A stretch of 64,000 bases of DNA from Marinibacterium anthonyi. Lineage in GTDB: Bacteria; Pseudomonadota; Alphaproteobacteria; Rhodobacterales; Rhodobacteraceae. Below, piece by piece: positions 1 through 8,591 of this stretch. How positions within the stretch are numbered: the first letter of the stretch is position 1; every line of letters begins with the position of its first letter. The notes beneath the pieces are model-generated. The model saw only the letters and a program-made list of their open reading frames with translations. It had not been told where the DNA came from and did no database searches. Location of the stretch: NCBI GenBank assembly GCA_003217735.2, contig CP031590.1, positions 1 to 64,000 on the forward strand, given 5' to 3'. Both the position numbers and the translations under genes were made by a program.

Positions 1-1173
1 ATGGCGGCTGTCCGGACGAAACCCGTATCCGCGGGTGACGTTCCGGCCGTCGACAAATGGCAGGTCCTGCGCGACCTCGCGACCGCACGCCAGGCCTATG
101 GCCTGTCCGACCGCGATCTTGGCGTGCTGCAGGCCCTGATCTCGTTCCATCCCGGGGCGGATCTGGGCGGCGCATCGCTTGTCGTCCACCCGTCGAACCG
201 GTCGATCTGCGACCGCCTGAACGGCATGCCCAATTCCACCATGCGGCGTCACGTGGCCCGGCTGGTCGATGCCGGCATCGTGGTCCGGCGCGACAGCCCC
301 AACGGCAAACGCTATGCCCGCCGCTACGGTGACGAAAAGATCGCCTACGGTTTCGATCTCTCCCCCCTCGCCCGCCGCGCCGTGGAATTCCGGAACGCCG
401 CGGATCAGGCCCGCGCCGACGCCACCCGCCTGAAACGCCTGCGGGAAGAGGCCAGCCTGATGCGCCGCGACCTTGAAGCGCTGGCCGCCGAAGGACGGTC
501 CCTGGCACCCTCTGCGGCTCCTTGGGACGCCTATTCCGACATGGCCGCCCTCACGGCCCGGGCCCTGCGCCGGAAGCTCTCGGCCGACGAGACAGCAGCC
601 CTGCGCAACCGCCTGTCCGAAGCCCTGACCGAGGTGAAACGGGCGCTGGATCTTGTGGAAAATCCGGGCGCCGAAACAGAAGAATTGAGCACCGCACCCA
701 CTGAAAATGAGCAGCACATACAGAGTTCTAAAAAAGACTTTAAAGAATCTGAACCTGGTGGATCTGGAGCTTTGCGTGTCGTTACAAATGCGCAGCGTAC
801 GCAATGCGAAGAAAATGTTAACGATCCTGGACCACAGTGCCCCTCTTCAGACAGTGGTCCGGACTTGAGGACGGTTCTAGACCGGTGCAACGAAGTGCAA
901 GCTTTTCATGAAGGCCCGATCCGATCCTGGGCAGATCTGGTTCGCGCGGCAGGAACTCTTGCACCGATGATGGGCATACCAATTTCGGTGTGGAATGAAG
1001 CCGTCCACGACATGGGAGCGAGGCAGGCTGCAACGGTCGTGGCGGCAATGCTGGAAAGGTTTGACCGAATCCATTCCCCCGGCGGGTATCTGCGCTCACT
1101 CAGCCGCAAGGCTGCCGCGCGACAGTTCAACTGCGGAAGAATGATTGCTGCGCTAAAGAAACGGGCAGCATGA
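1..1173 (+). CDS. repC: Plasmid replication initiator RepC (repABC family)
   Basis: A 390-aa protein with the RepC layout. An N-terminal winged-helix part (about residues 20-120) is followed by a charged linker with an ENEQHIQ motif near residue 235, and then a C-terminal domain ending in a GGYLR-containing segment. RepC is the initiator of alphaproteobacterial repABC plasmids and acts in cis on an origin inside its own gene. The ATG is the first base of the window, so the upstream repA and repB genes of such an operon would lie outside it. A parS-type palindrome follows the stop codon immediately. A second RepC-like gene occurs at 61687-62949. The family call is confident. Confidence 0.93.
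   Translation: MAAVRTKPVSAGDVPAVDKWQVLRDLATARQAYGLSDRDLGVLQALISFHPGADLGGASLVVHPSNRSICDRLNGMPNSTMRRHVARLVDAGIVVRRDSPNGKRYARRYGDEKIAYGFDLSPLARRAVEFRNAADQARADATRLKRLREEASLMRRDLEALAAEGRSLAPSAAPWDAYSDMAALTARALRRKLSADETAALRNRLSEALTEVKRALDLVENPGAETEELSTAPTENEQHIQSSKKDFKESEPGGSGALRVVTNAQRTQCEENVNDPGPQCPSSDSGPDLRTVLDRCNEVQAFHEGPIRSWADLVRAAGTLAPMMGIPISVWNEAVHDMGARQAATVVAAMLERFDRIHSPGGYLRSLSRKAAARQFNCGRMIAALKKRAA
695..800. other. Candidate origin of replication (AT-rich stretch inside repC)
   Basis: This stretch of repC is much richer in A and T than the GC-rich gene around it, for example a run of AAAAAAG followed by ACTTTAAAG near 728-745. In repABC plasmids the origin is known to lie within an AT-rich part of repC. 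Placing it here is inference from composition only. Confidence 0.4.
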
Positions 1174-1174
1174 G

Positions 1175-1190
1175 GTTCACAGCTGTGAAC
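1175..1190. promoter_or_regulatory. parS: parS centromere site of the repABC system
   Basis: GTTCACAGCTGTGAAC is a perfect 16-bp palindrome starting one base after the repC stop codon. It fits the repABC parS consensus GTTNNCNGCNGNNAAC at every fixed position. RepB would bind here to partition the plasmid. A parS just downstream of repC is a known arrangement in this family. Confidence 0.85.
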
Positions 1191-1493
1191 TACTTTGCAG
1201 GCGGAATCCTAATGGAAAAGACAAGGAAAGGAGAGGCACTATACGGACGGACCGACAACGAGATTAGGCCACTTAACCTGTAATCATAAGACTCGCTGAA
1301 ACCCCGACAATTCTCATTACATGGTCTAGTCCAGAGGGATGAGTTGCCTGAAAAAGTATCGGGAGTCACATGTACTCGGCACAAGGCATTTGGACGCGAG
1401 ACAATCTCCCATCAGACACTGGCGATCAGCGACCAAGACCAGACAACCGTTCTTGCCCATCAGTTCGGCAAATGTCAGGGTCCTTGACCCTCT
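1191..1493. other. Gene-free interval after parS
   Basis: No convincing coding sequence was found. The interval is less GC-rich than its surroundings. It ends in an inverted repeat, AGGGTC-CTT-GACCCT at 1477-1491, directly before the ATG of the broken toxin-antitoxin gene. That repeat could be an operator or an old regulatory hairpin. Confidence 0.4.
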
Positions 1494-2560
1494 ATGAAGT
1501 TGCCTTTAACCTTCCCGCACTTCAGATGCGCGAAAGTTAGAAACCTGATTTACCTCATCGGCGAAAACCTCGACAAGACACGTGCCCATTACATGGCGAA
1601 GACGGGAAAGCTTCTTCAACTCATGCGTGGTGTCTACGTCGATATGGGTGACGACATCGACACGGAGGTTCTCCGCCACGCGGTCCCGATCGCGCATTAC
1701 CTTTATCCTCGGGCCTACCTGTCCGCCGCCAGCGCCGCTTTGTTGGCGCCCACGCGCGACGGAAGGCTCTTTATCAGCGGCAAGCGCAATCAGCGGACAC
1801 GGATCCGCGCGCTCGAAATCGTTCAGAATGTTGCGCCAGATCATCCGTCCACAGCGTTGACCATCGTCGACGACGGGGCAGGGGAGTTCCGGATCGCCGT
1901 TTCCTCTGTACGGCAGCGCTTCCTCGAGGCATTTCGGCAACGTAGCGACCATGCGGCTTCGATCGACGCGGGCATGCGCGCCGGTATCGCCGTGCGCCTC
2001 GTCGCGGAATGCGGCAGCCAGAAACAGGCAGCCGACGCCGTCTGGATTCTGGCACGCGAGAACGGATGGTATCGCGAGGGCGAGCGGGCTGAAAGATACC
2101 TGCTGCGCGCCGCGAACACGGTGGAAGGCCGCAACGAAGCTGCGGTTTGCTTCACTGTCACCTGGCACGCAGAACCCATCGGCATCCTGCGGCATGACGG
2201 TTGTGACTGGCGATGGCAGCCGCGGGAGGCGTTCGACCTGCCGCTGAGCCAGCAGCGCTTGCCGGGGCGGCCGCCGCCGTTCGTCCTGTCTCTTTTACCC
2301 GAGGGCTGGCTGGAAAAGGTCCTGCAGGACAGAGCCTAACGTGCAATGCTGCGGTGACATGTGAAACATCATTGTCAGCGAAGAGGGCAGGGGGCTCTCC
2401 GCGCTTCCTGCCGATGTTCTGGCTGCGCCGCTGGCGACGTTCACGGAAGGTGGGCTGTTCGCCGCACGTTTTGTAGGGCCAAGGCGCTGGCGCGGCTTTA
2501 TAAGCGGGCAGATACGCCACGCCTGTCGGGCGAGCAACGTCTCGCCACATTCGGAAAGGT
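1494..2560 (+). pseudogene. Decayed AbiEi-like/HipA-like fusion (toxin-antitoxin remnant)
   Basis: The open first part (1494-2339, 281 aa) has an AbiEi-like N-terminal region (LMRGVYVDMG near residue 43). It ends in a HipA N-terminal subdomain (FDLPLSQQRLPG, then LLPEGWLEKVL). A TAA at 2337 stops it, but HipA sequence goes on in other frames. NIIVSEE and LSALPADVLAAPLATFTEGG are read about 2366-2470, and LARLYKRADTPRLSG about 2485-2535 in the original frame. HipA proteins are Ser/Thr kinases, and the kinase core is absent here. At least two frameshifts and a 3' deletion make this a dead gene. The first 281 residues could still be made. Confidence 0.82.
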
Positions 2561-2794
2561 GAAGCCGAACACGAAATCGAACTCTCCGGCTGGGATAGAA
2601 GGTGCTTTCGTGCTGGCGTAATTCGAACTTCCGATAAATCAAACTTATTGGACATGGTTCGTTCCGGCAAGTTGCGGCGCTTTTGGCTCAATTTTCTGGC
2701 ATTAACCGCTGCTCTGAGGTAGGCTTCGGACATGACCTTTGGCCGCCCGAACCACGCCAGGAACTTGGAGACGCAGCCCGGGATACCCGCCTAG

Positions 2795-3528
2795 ATCAGC
2801 GGATCGCGTTCTGAAGTCATTGAAGATGCTTCATTTTTTTCAGGCGCGGCGCTGAGCCATCTGCACCTTGGGCTGGAGCGTGAGGAAATGCCGCACGCCC
2901 TTCTGCGGGACAGGCTGGCGCTACGCGCGGCGGAGGCCCGTGTGACGTTGTCCGGGTGGCCGGAGCGGGAAGGGGAGTTCCGCGACGCGGTTCGCCTTCT
3001 GCGGCCGGGCGATCTGCCCGGCCCGGCGGGGGAAACCTGTTTGGCTTGGCGGCGCGCGGTGGAACGCCGGTGACCCGTGCGGCGATGGTTCTGGAAGCGG
3101 TGCTGTCCGATGCGCCGCGCGCGACTGCCCCGGAGCTGGTGCTTGCCGATGCCGCCCTCGCGCAGGCCCTTGGCTGGCCTCATCTGGTCCCGCTGCTGGC
3201 CGCGGGCCTGAAGCGTGCCGATTTGCCGAAGCAGGGCGACGACCTGCGGCTGGCCTGTCATCGCGCGCTGATTGGATCGGTCGCTGGGGCCGTTCGGCTT
3301 TCCGCTGACCTCACCCGTCGGGCGGCGCATCTGAAGACGGTCACGCCGAAGCTGCGGGCCAAGGCGGCGGGCGCCGCCGTCGAGGTGTTCCTGACCCGCG
3401 ACGCCGTGACCCCTTCGGCCCTGCCGTTGCTCGATCGCGCCGCGCGGCGGCTCTGCGACCGTCTGGTCGATCTCGGTGCGGTGCGCGAGTTGACGGGCCG
3501 CGACACCTTCCGGCTCTACGGGGTCTGA
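2795..3528 (+). pseudogene. DUF1403 family gene, internally deleted and frameshifted
   Basis: Two halves of a DUF1403 protein lie in different frames. The N-terminal half (about 2795-3073) reads SGAALSHLHLGLE and later ETCLAWRRAVER. The C-terminal half (about 3070-3528) reads TRAAMVLEAVLSDAPRAT and ends TFRLYGV. The joint falls where intact members carry roughly 20 more residues, so a short out-of-frame deletion is the likely cause. No in-frame start codon is seen for the first half. DUF1403 has no known function; it often sits directly upstream of scpB on rhodobacterial replicons, as it does here (3-bp gap). Confidence 0.75.
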
Positions 3529-3531
3529 GAG

Positions 3532-4167
3532 ATGGCCAGGGATCGACACGACGCAGACATCGACCGCGAGCTGGCGGACCTGCCGCCAGAGCTGCGCTGG
3601 CGCGAATGGGTGCGCCGGATCGAGGCGGTGCTCTTTGCCTCTGCCTCTCCTGTTCCGCGCGAAGATCTGGCGCGGGTCGTGGGGCAGGGGGCCTCGGTCG
3701 ACCTGCTGATCGAGGATTTTGCCGCCGATCTGGACGGTCGGGCCTTTGAGCTGGCGCAGGTGGCGGGCGGCTGGATGTTTCGGACGCGCGCGACCTATGC
3801 CCCCGCGATCCGCGCTGCGGCGGATGTCGGGGATCAATTGCTGAACCTGAGCGAATTCGACGTCGCGGTGCTGGCCGCCATCGCCTACCACCAGCCGATC
3901 ACCCGCGACGGGCTGAAGGACATCTTCGGCAAGGAGATCAGCCGCGACCTGATCGGGCGGCTGCATGCGCGTGGCCTGATCGGGACCGGGCCACGGTCGC
4001 CTCGGCGAGGGGCGCCCTATACCTTCGTTACCACCGAGCAGTTTCTTGTCGCCTTCGGGTTGGAAACGCTCGCGGACCTGCCGGAGCGGGAGCAGTTGGC
4101 GGATGCGGGACTGGAAGGCGGTTCGCAGGACTTGGCGGCGCGCGCGTCGAGGGACCTCGGGCTTTAA
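3532..4167 (+). CDS. scpB: ScpB-like chromosome/plasmid segregation protein
   Basis: A 211-aa protein of the ScpB family. It is made of two winged-helix domains: residues about 20-100 (IEAVLFASASPVPREDLARV) and about 105-185 (LSEFDVAVLAAIAYHQPITRD, then ISRDLIGRLHARGLIG). ScpB partners ScpA (kleisin) and SMC in chromosome condensation. No SMC or ScpA gene is seen nearby, so a plasmid copy may act with host SMC or have taken on another role. The length is usual for the family. It follows the broken DUF1403 gene closely and was probably co-transcribed with it. Confidence 0.85.
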   Translation: MARDRHDADIDRELADLPPELRWREWVRRIEAVLFASASPVPREDLARVVGQGASVDLLIEDFAADLDGRAFELAQVAGGWMFRTRATYAPAIRAAADVGDQLLNLSEFDVAVLAAIAYHQPITRDGLKDIFGKEISRDLIGRLHARGLIGTGPRSPRRGAPYTFVTTEQFLVAFGLETLADLPEREQLADAGLEGGSQDLAARASRDLGL

Positions 4168-4207
4168 TCCTGGGCTCTTCGAGCAGTTTGTTCCCCAAGC
4201 CCCTTGT

Positions 4208-5125
4208 TCAGCCGAGGAGCTTCTCCAGCTCCTCCCCCTGGGTGGCATGCTTCTTGGGGTCATTTGCTTTCAACTTGTTCACGTTGATGAGCTTCCATCT
4301 GACGGCTGGAAGCCCGGCCGCTTGAGGGCGATCGATCGCGTCGAAGTCGGGGGCGCCGTCATGCAGGGTTCTCAGGAACTTCTTCGCGCCTTCATCCATG
4401 CGGGATTGGATGTCCCCGATCAGGCGGTCGCGCGTTGCGATCAATTCCCCCAGGTCGACGGCTTCCTTCGTCATGCCCTCGAATTCCCGCGCATAGGGCT
4501 GATCCAGGTCGATCAGGTTTGGGTTCAGCAGTTCGTGCGGCGGGCGGGGTGAGCTCGCGACGTAGATCAGAAAGGTGCGGAACAACGCGTCGGTAAACCC
4601 TTCGTTCTTGTAGAGGAGATTGACGTCGTAGAGGTCTCGCGGATGCTGGCGATCAAGGGCCGCATGTAGCTTGCCGCCGAACAAATCCTCAAAAGAGACG
4701 ATGTTCATCGTCGCGTATCCGAACTCTTCCTCGACGGCTTCCGAGACTTCGCGTTGTTCCGGATCATGCACGACGCCGCGTGTGACGGGGGAGGTTTCGA
4801 TCTTGATTTCGGCCGTGCCGAGACGTGCGAGCGCCCGTGTGGCGCCACCGCCACCGCCGGCAATGCGCTGTGCTTTGGCGCGGGAGATGCCGCCCTCGAT
4901 CGCGGTGGCGATACGGTCCATCGCGTCGTTGATCTCGGCGAGGCTTTCGGCGCGGTCTTTGACAGGCAGATAGGTCAGATCGATATCGACCGAGAGGCGC
5001 GGAAGGTCGCGATAGAAGAGGTTGATGGCCGTCCCGCCCTTCAGCGCAAATATTTCTTCTTTGGCGACATACGGGAGGATGCGCACGAGCAGCGCCACCT
5101 GGGCGGCATAGTCTTCACGCGCCAT
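4208..5125 (-). CDS. abiEii: AbiEii toxin (nucleotidyltransferase)
   Basis: A 305-aa toxin of the type IV AbiE system, a DNA polymerase beta-like nucleotidyltransferase. The N-terminus has the typical FALKGGTAINLF, followed by the metal-binding LSVDIDLTYLP motif. Then come a segment around IKIETSP and the SFEDLFGGKLHAALDRQHPRDLYDV block shared by the family. The ATG at 5125 overlaps the antitoxin stop by 11 bp, implying translational coupling. AbiE systems protect against phages and can also stabilise plasmids. All visible core motifs are present, so it looks functional. Confidence 0.92.
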   Translation of the reverse strand: MAREDYAAQVALLVRILPYVAKEEIFALKGGTAINLFYRDLPRLSVDIDLTYLPVKDRAESLAEINDAMDRIATAIEGGISRAKAQRIAGGGGGATRALARLGTAEIKIETSPVTRGVVHDPEQREVSEAVEEEFGYATMNIVSFEDLFGGKLHAALDRQHPRDLYDVNLLYKNEGFTDALFRTFLIYVASSPRPPHELLNPNLIDLDQPYAREFEGMTKEAVDLGELIATRDRLIGDIQSRMDEGAKKFLRTLHDGAPDFDAIDRPQAAGLPAVRWKLINVNKLKANDPKKHATQGEELEKLLG

Positions 5126-5954
5126 GACCACGTTCCTTTCTTGCAAACTCGTCGGGTACCATGATCCTGTAGCGCGGGTGTATCTTGCCGCCTTTGACCA
5201 AGGCGCGATCCCCGTTGCCGAGGTCGAACTCTTCCGGATCGAGACGCTTGCGCCAGGCATGATCGTGGCGGTCGGCGAAGACGAAGAACAGGCGTTTGAC
5301 CTTGATCTTCTTGCAACTGCTGAGCAGTGCCGAGAGGGTTCTCGGGCGCAACGTGGTCAGGCTTTCGAACGCCATGTCGAGGGTGTGAAAGCTCTCCTGA
5401 TCCGGCAACTCGTCCAGCGCTTCAAGGATCGCGCGTTCCGGCGAGGACATGACCAGTTTCCAGTCCCATGGCAGGGACGATGCTGTCTCGTTGGGATTGC
5501 TTCGGGTGTCAACGACACCCAACTCAGGATCGGAGAACAGCGATACGCTGCGGGTGCGCAGGTCGGCGTTGAGTGGCAGTTTTTCAAGCCAGTTGGGGAT
5601 CTTCGCGCTGTAGAGCCAGACCGTGCTCTTGTCGCCGAGTGAGAGATAGTGCGCATAGCCTTGCAGGCCCAATGCCGTCGCCCCGCCGATATGGACAGGG
5701 TAGTGCATGATGTGCTGGAGCGAGAGCAGGCAGGTCTTCCAGTCGAGCGTGTTCGTGGTGGCGCTGCCTGGTGCGGGGCGACGGAAGACGCCGCGGCCAA
5801 GGCGTTCCAGCCAGCCGCGTTGGACATAGGCATAGGACGAACGCCGGCCTATCCCATGGTGTTCAAGCCAGGGGGAGTCCACGAGGAACCCTGCGGGGAC
5901 AGCCTCAAGAAGGTTCTTTAGCTTTTCGTGCTCTTGTCCACTCATACCTGACAT
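5115..5954 (-). CDS. abiEi: AbiEi antitoxin (winged-helix repressor)
   Basis: A 279-aa antitoxin with an N-terminal winged helix (about residues 10-65, WLEHHGIGRRSSYAYVQRGW then LGRGVFRRP) and the long C-terminal antitoxin domain (HIGGATALGLQGYAHYLSLG; SSPERAILEALDELP). Members repress their own operon by binding inverted repeats in the promoter and neutralise AbiEii without a stable complex (type IV). The gene is first in a two-gene operon with abiEii. Unusually, a second, broken AbiEi-type gene fused to HipA lies 2.5 kb away. Confidence 0.92.
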   Translation of the reverse strand: MSGMSGQEHEKLKNLLEAVPAGFLVDSPWLEHHGIGRRSSYAYVQRGWLERLGRGVFRRPAPGSATTNTLDWKTCLLSLQHIMHYPVHIGGATALGLQGYAHYLSLGDKSTVWLYSAKIPNWLEKLPLNADLRTRSVSLFSDPELGVVDTRSNPNETASSLPWDWKLVMSSPERAILEALDELPDQESFHTLDMAFESLTTLRPRTLSALLSSCKKIKVKRLFFVFADRHDHAWRKRLDPEEFDLGNGDRALVKGGKIHPRYRIMVPDEFARKERGHGA

Positions 5955-6466
5955 AATTATGCTTTTTTAAAGAGGGCACCACTCATTTCTTTAGGAATTT
6001 GTGAGATAGTCCATCAAGGATGGACAAAAATGAATCTCTCAAGGGGCTTGGGGGTGGGGCGGGGACCCGCTCTGGTTCGGCACGACGCGCCGTCGGAACG
6101 CAGCGACGACCGACCCTTCCTTTTGTCCAAACGCTTCGTCTGGAGTGTAGCTACCATTGCCGCCGAAGCCTTGCTGCGCCGGCAGTCGAACGGCGGGTTC
6201 CGGGAGTTCGGCCTCTCCGAGCAGATCGATGCCAAGCAGCGGCGTCGGGACGGGAATGGTCATCCGGTGCACGTGGCACGAAGCAACAGGTCAGGGCCGA
6301 GGCCGCGATGACGGCGGCATCACCCCAAGACGAGGTCCTTTATCCAGACACAGATCCATTTCGGCCCCATTGCGGACTTGCGTCGCTTGGTCAGTCGCTG
6401 CAGTGCAACTCCCCGTAGACAGCCAATCACTGGCTATCGGAGTGAAAGCCAATATGGGTCAAATCG
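5955..6466. other. Gene-free interval upstream of abiEi
   Basis: The first 60 bases are AT-rich (TTTTTTAAAGAGGGCA near 5964-5980) and probably hold the abiE promoter. The remainder is GC-rich with several overlapping open frames. None has recognisable protein features, so none is called. Confidence 0.4.
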
Positions 6467-6805
6467 CTATCTTTCAAACCGCCCCTTTGATTTACCTAGA
6501 CGAGACGGCAGGGGCCGCAGCTTGCCCATGGTTTTTGGTTTCGGCCGCTTCTGCTGGAAGCCTGCGAGCTCGTGTCGACCGAGCTCCGTGATGCGATATC
6601 CAAGGGTCCCGAACCACTTGTTGGTGCCAGCCTCAATCAACCTCCAACCCTCAAGATCCGAAAGCGTTTTGTCACCGATCCCGGGCGACAGCTTGTTGCG
6701 AAGTACAAATACTAGCTCGCCGCCACATCTAGAATCCTCATAGTCGCATTCCTCGCGTAGCTTTCGCAGGGCGTCGACGTGCCGCTTGGTAAGTTCGTGG
6801 TTCAT
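6467..6805 (-). CDS. Hypothetical protein
   Basis: A 112-aa frame beginning MNHELTKRHVDALRKLREE. The N-terminal half is charged and probably helical. A segment WRLIEAGTNKWFGTLGYRITELGRHEL resembles the wing of a small winged-helix domain but is not diagnostic. The C-terminus is basic. A GTG start 15 bases upstream is possible. The gene stands alone, facing away from the thiol-redox cluster. The codon pattern looks plausible for a real gene, but I do not recognise a family. Confidence 0.45.
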   Translation of the reverse strand: MNHELTKRHVDALRKLREECDYEDSRCGGELVFVLRNKLSPGIGDKTLSDLEGWRLIEAGTNKWFGTLGYRITELGRHELAGFQQKRPKPKTMGKLRPLPSRLGKSKGRFER

Positions 6806-6820
6806 GTCCAAAATCGGCAC

Positions 6821-7405
6821 CCTTCAAGGTCGAGCATTATGATACTGACAGTAATGGTGTGAATACCTGATGAAAACTCGCTCAAGGGGCAAAGACGCTA
6901 AGCTGGCCCAGACCTGCCGTTCAATCGCTTGCCGATCGCCGCGGTGCAGCTTTACCAGACCGGCCATTTGTCCATCGCGCAGCATTTTCAGAGAATGAAG
7001 GTTGGCAATGCGGACTTTCCGGTCGTTCGGCGGCCAACCAATGCAATTGCAGCATGACGACGGAGTTGCTCGCAACCGCAGCAAGCGGGGATCTGCGCCG
7101 CGGCGCAGATCACAGAAGCGGTCCTTGAAAACAGCGCCGGGCAAAGGAATCTAAACCCACCTTTCGCTGCGCGTCGTCGCAGCGCCGCCGATGCGGACGA
7201 AGGGGCCGTTCAGAGGTCTGAATTCAACGGCCTCTTCAGATACCAACCTTTCGCTGATTTCTTAGGAATCTAGACAGTAAGTATGGCTCGGGTCTGCGAA
7301 GCCGCGGCCAAGCCTCCCCCATCGTTCGGCATTGTGATCGGCGACGGTTTGCTTCATATCAGCGGTTGCTGATACCTTATTCCTTCCAAGCATTGATGGC
7401 AGGCT
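6821..7405. other. Gene-free interval before the thiol-redox cluster
   Basis: A 106-codon open frame on the minus strand (6824-7144) has no recognisable features and is not called. Pieces such as CAGAGGTCTGAATTC and TTTCGCTG appear in slightly varied copies around 7160-7260, which looks like decayed sequence. Any promoter for the downstream operon should lie near 7340-7400. Confidence 0.35.
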
Positions 7406-7984
7406 ATGAGTTCGAAGGATACCCAAGAAAAGCGGCGCCGGAGCGGACGGCCGCTCATGATTTTGCCTATTCTTCTGTTTGGGTTGCTGGGCGTAGTCTT
7501 CTACTGGGGCCTCTGGAACAACGACGACCGGTTGCCCTCGACGCTGATCGGAAGACCAATCCCGGAATTCGCGCTCCCGCCCATCGAAGGGCGGCAGGAC
7601 GGCCTAGCCTCGGCGAACCTGCTAGACCAGGTTTCTCTCGTAAATGTGTGGGCATCATGGTGTGTTCCTTGCCGGACGGAGAACCCGCTTCTCGTCGAAC
7701 TGGCCCAAGCGGGCACCGTTCCGATCTACGGAATCAACTACAAGGACGATGCCGAGGCTGCGCTGGCTTTTCTCGACGAGCTCGGCAACCCCTTCTCGCG
7801 TATCGGCGCGGACCGATCAGGCCGCGTTGCGATAGACTGGGGCGTCTATGGGGTGCCGGAAACATACGTAATCGATGCCGAGGGGCAGATTGCATACAAG
7901 CATGTCGGCCCCTTTGATCAGGCCTCGCTTGAGGAGGATATTTTGCCGGTCGTGCGCCGGTTGCAGGCGGAGAGCGACTCGTGA
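7406..7984 (+). CDS. CcmG/DsbE-type thiol:disulfide oxidoreductase
   Basis: A 192-aa membrane-anchored periplasmic thioredoxin. A cytoplasmic basic stretch precedes one membrane helix (about residues 18-37, LMILPILLFGLLGVVFYWGL). The thioredoxin fold carries WASWCVPCR and the cis-proline segment YGVPETYVID. CcmG proteins reduce apocytochrome thiols for haem attachment, using electrons from CcdA, which is encoded two genes downstream. The stop overlaps the start of the next gene (7981). Length and motifs fit the family. It may be dedicated to the plasmid-borne cytochromes c at 38-40 kb, which is inference. Confidence 0.88.
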   Translation: MSSKDTQEKRRRSGRPLMILPILLFGLLGVVFYWGLWNNDDRLPSTLIGRPIPEFALPPIEGRQDGLASANLLDQVSLVNVWASWCVPCRTENPLLVELAQAGTVPIYGINYKDDAEAALAFLDELGNPFSRIGADRSGRVAIDWGVYGVPETYVIDAEGQIAYKHVGPFDQASLEEDILPVVRRLQAESDS

Positions 7985-8502
7985 GGCGGCGTGACGTCCT
8001 TGCCGGAGTCCTGGCGCTTGCGGCAAGCCCTGCCTCCGCCCGACCACCGATCCGTCATCACGAAACTCCGCGTGATCTACTGTCGCCGCCTTTCGTGGAC
8101 GGAGATGAGCGGGATCTGACGCTGGCGGACTTTGAGGGACGTGTCGTGCTTCTGAACATTTGGGCGACCTGGTGCCCGCCCTGTCGCGAGGAGATGCCGA
8201 CGCTCGACGCGCTGCAAGCACGCCTCGGCGGACCGGATTTTCATGTTCTGCCGCTGTCGATCGATCGGGCCGGTCTCGAACCTGTGCGCCGTTTCTACCG
8301 AGAGACCGACATTCGCAACCTCGATCTCTATATCGCGGAGGATACGCGCGCGATGCTGGCCTTGGCAGTGGTGGGTCTGCCGACAACGATTCTGATCGAC
8401 CGCATGGGGCGCGAGCTCGGGCGCCTCGCAGGCCCGGCCGAATGGAACAGCCCCGAAGCTGTCGCGCAGATAAGCGCTCTTATTGACGAACGGAAACAAT
8501 AG
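7981..8502 (+). CDS. TlpA-like periplasmic thioredoxin
   Basis: A 173-aa protein with a short twin-arginine-like signal (MRRRDVLAGVLALAASPASA). The TlpA/thioredoxin domain carries WATWCPPCREEMP and a cis-proline segment VVGLPTTILIDRMG. TlpA-like proteins reduce disulfides in the periplasm, for example on cytochrome oxidase copper-site proteins. The GTG at 7981 overlaps the stop of the ccmG-like gene, and the ccdA gene follows 90 bp later. Substrate not predictable from sequence. Confidence 0.85.
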   Translation: MRRRDVLAGVLALAASPASARPPIRHHETPRDLLSPPFVDGDERDLTLADFEGRVVLLNIWATWCPPCREEMPTLDALQARLGGPDFHVLPLSIDRAGLEPVRRFYRETDIRNLDLYIAEDTRAMLALAVVGLPTTILIDRMGRELGRLAGPAEWNSPEAVAQISALIDERKQ

Positions 8503-8591
8503 GACATGGAAAAGCACGACGACCGCACCTGCGGCGCCAGCCGTTCCACTCCGCGCGCACACGTGGCGGCGGTCTCGATCAGCGCGGAAAT

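Noticed and set aside
2791-4263. 490-codon open frame on the minus strand
   Set aside because: It is the antisense shadow of the DUF1403 pieces and scpB; its translation is Arg/Gln/Pro-rich with no domain.
6824-7144. 106-codon minus-strand frame
   Set aside because: No ribosome site, no recognisable fold, and composition unlike the neighbouring genes.
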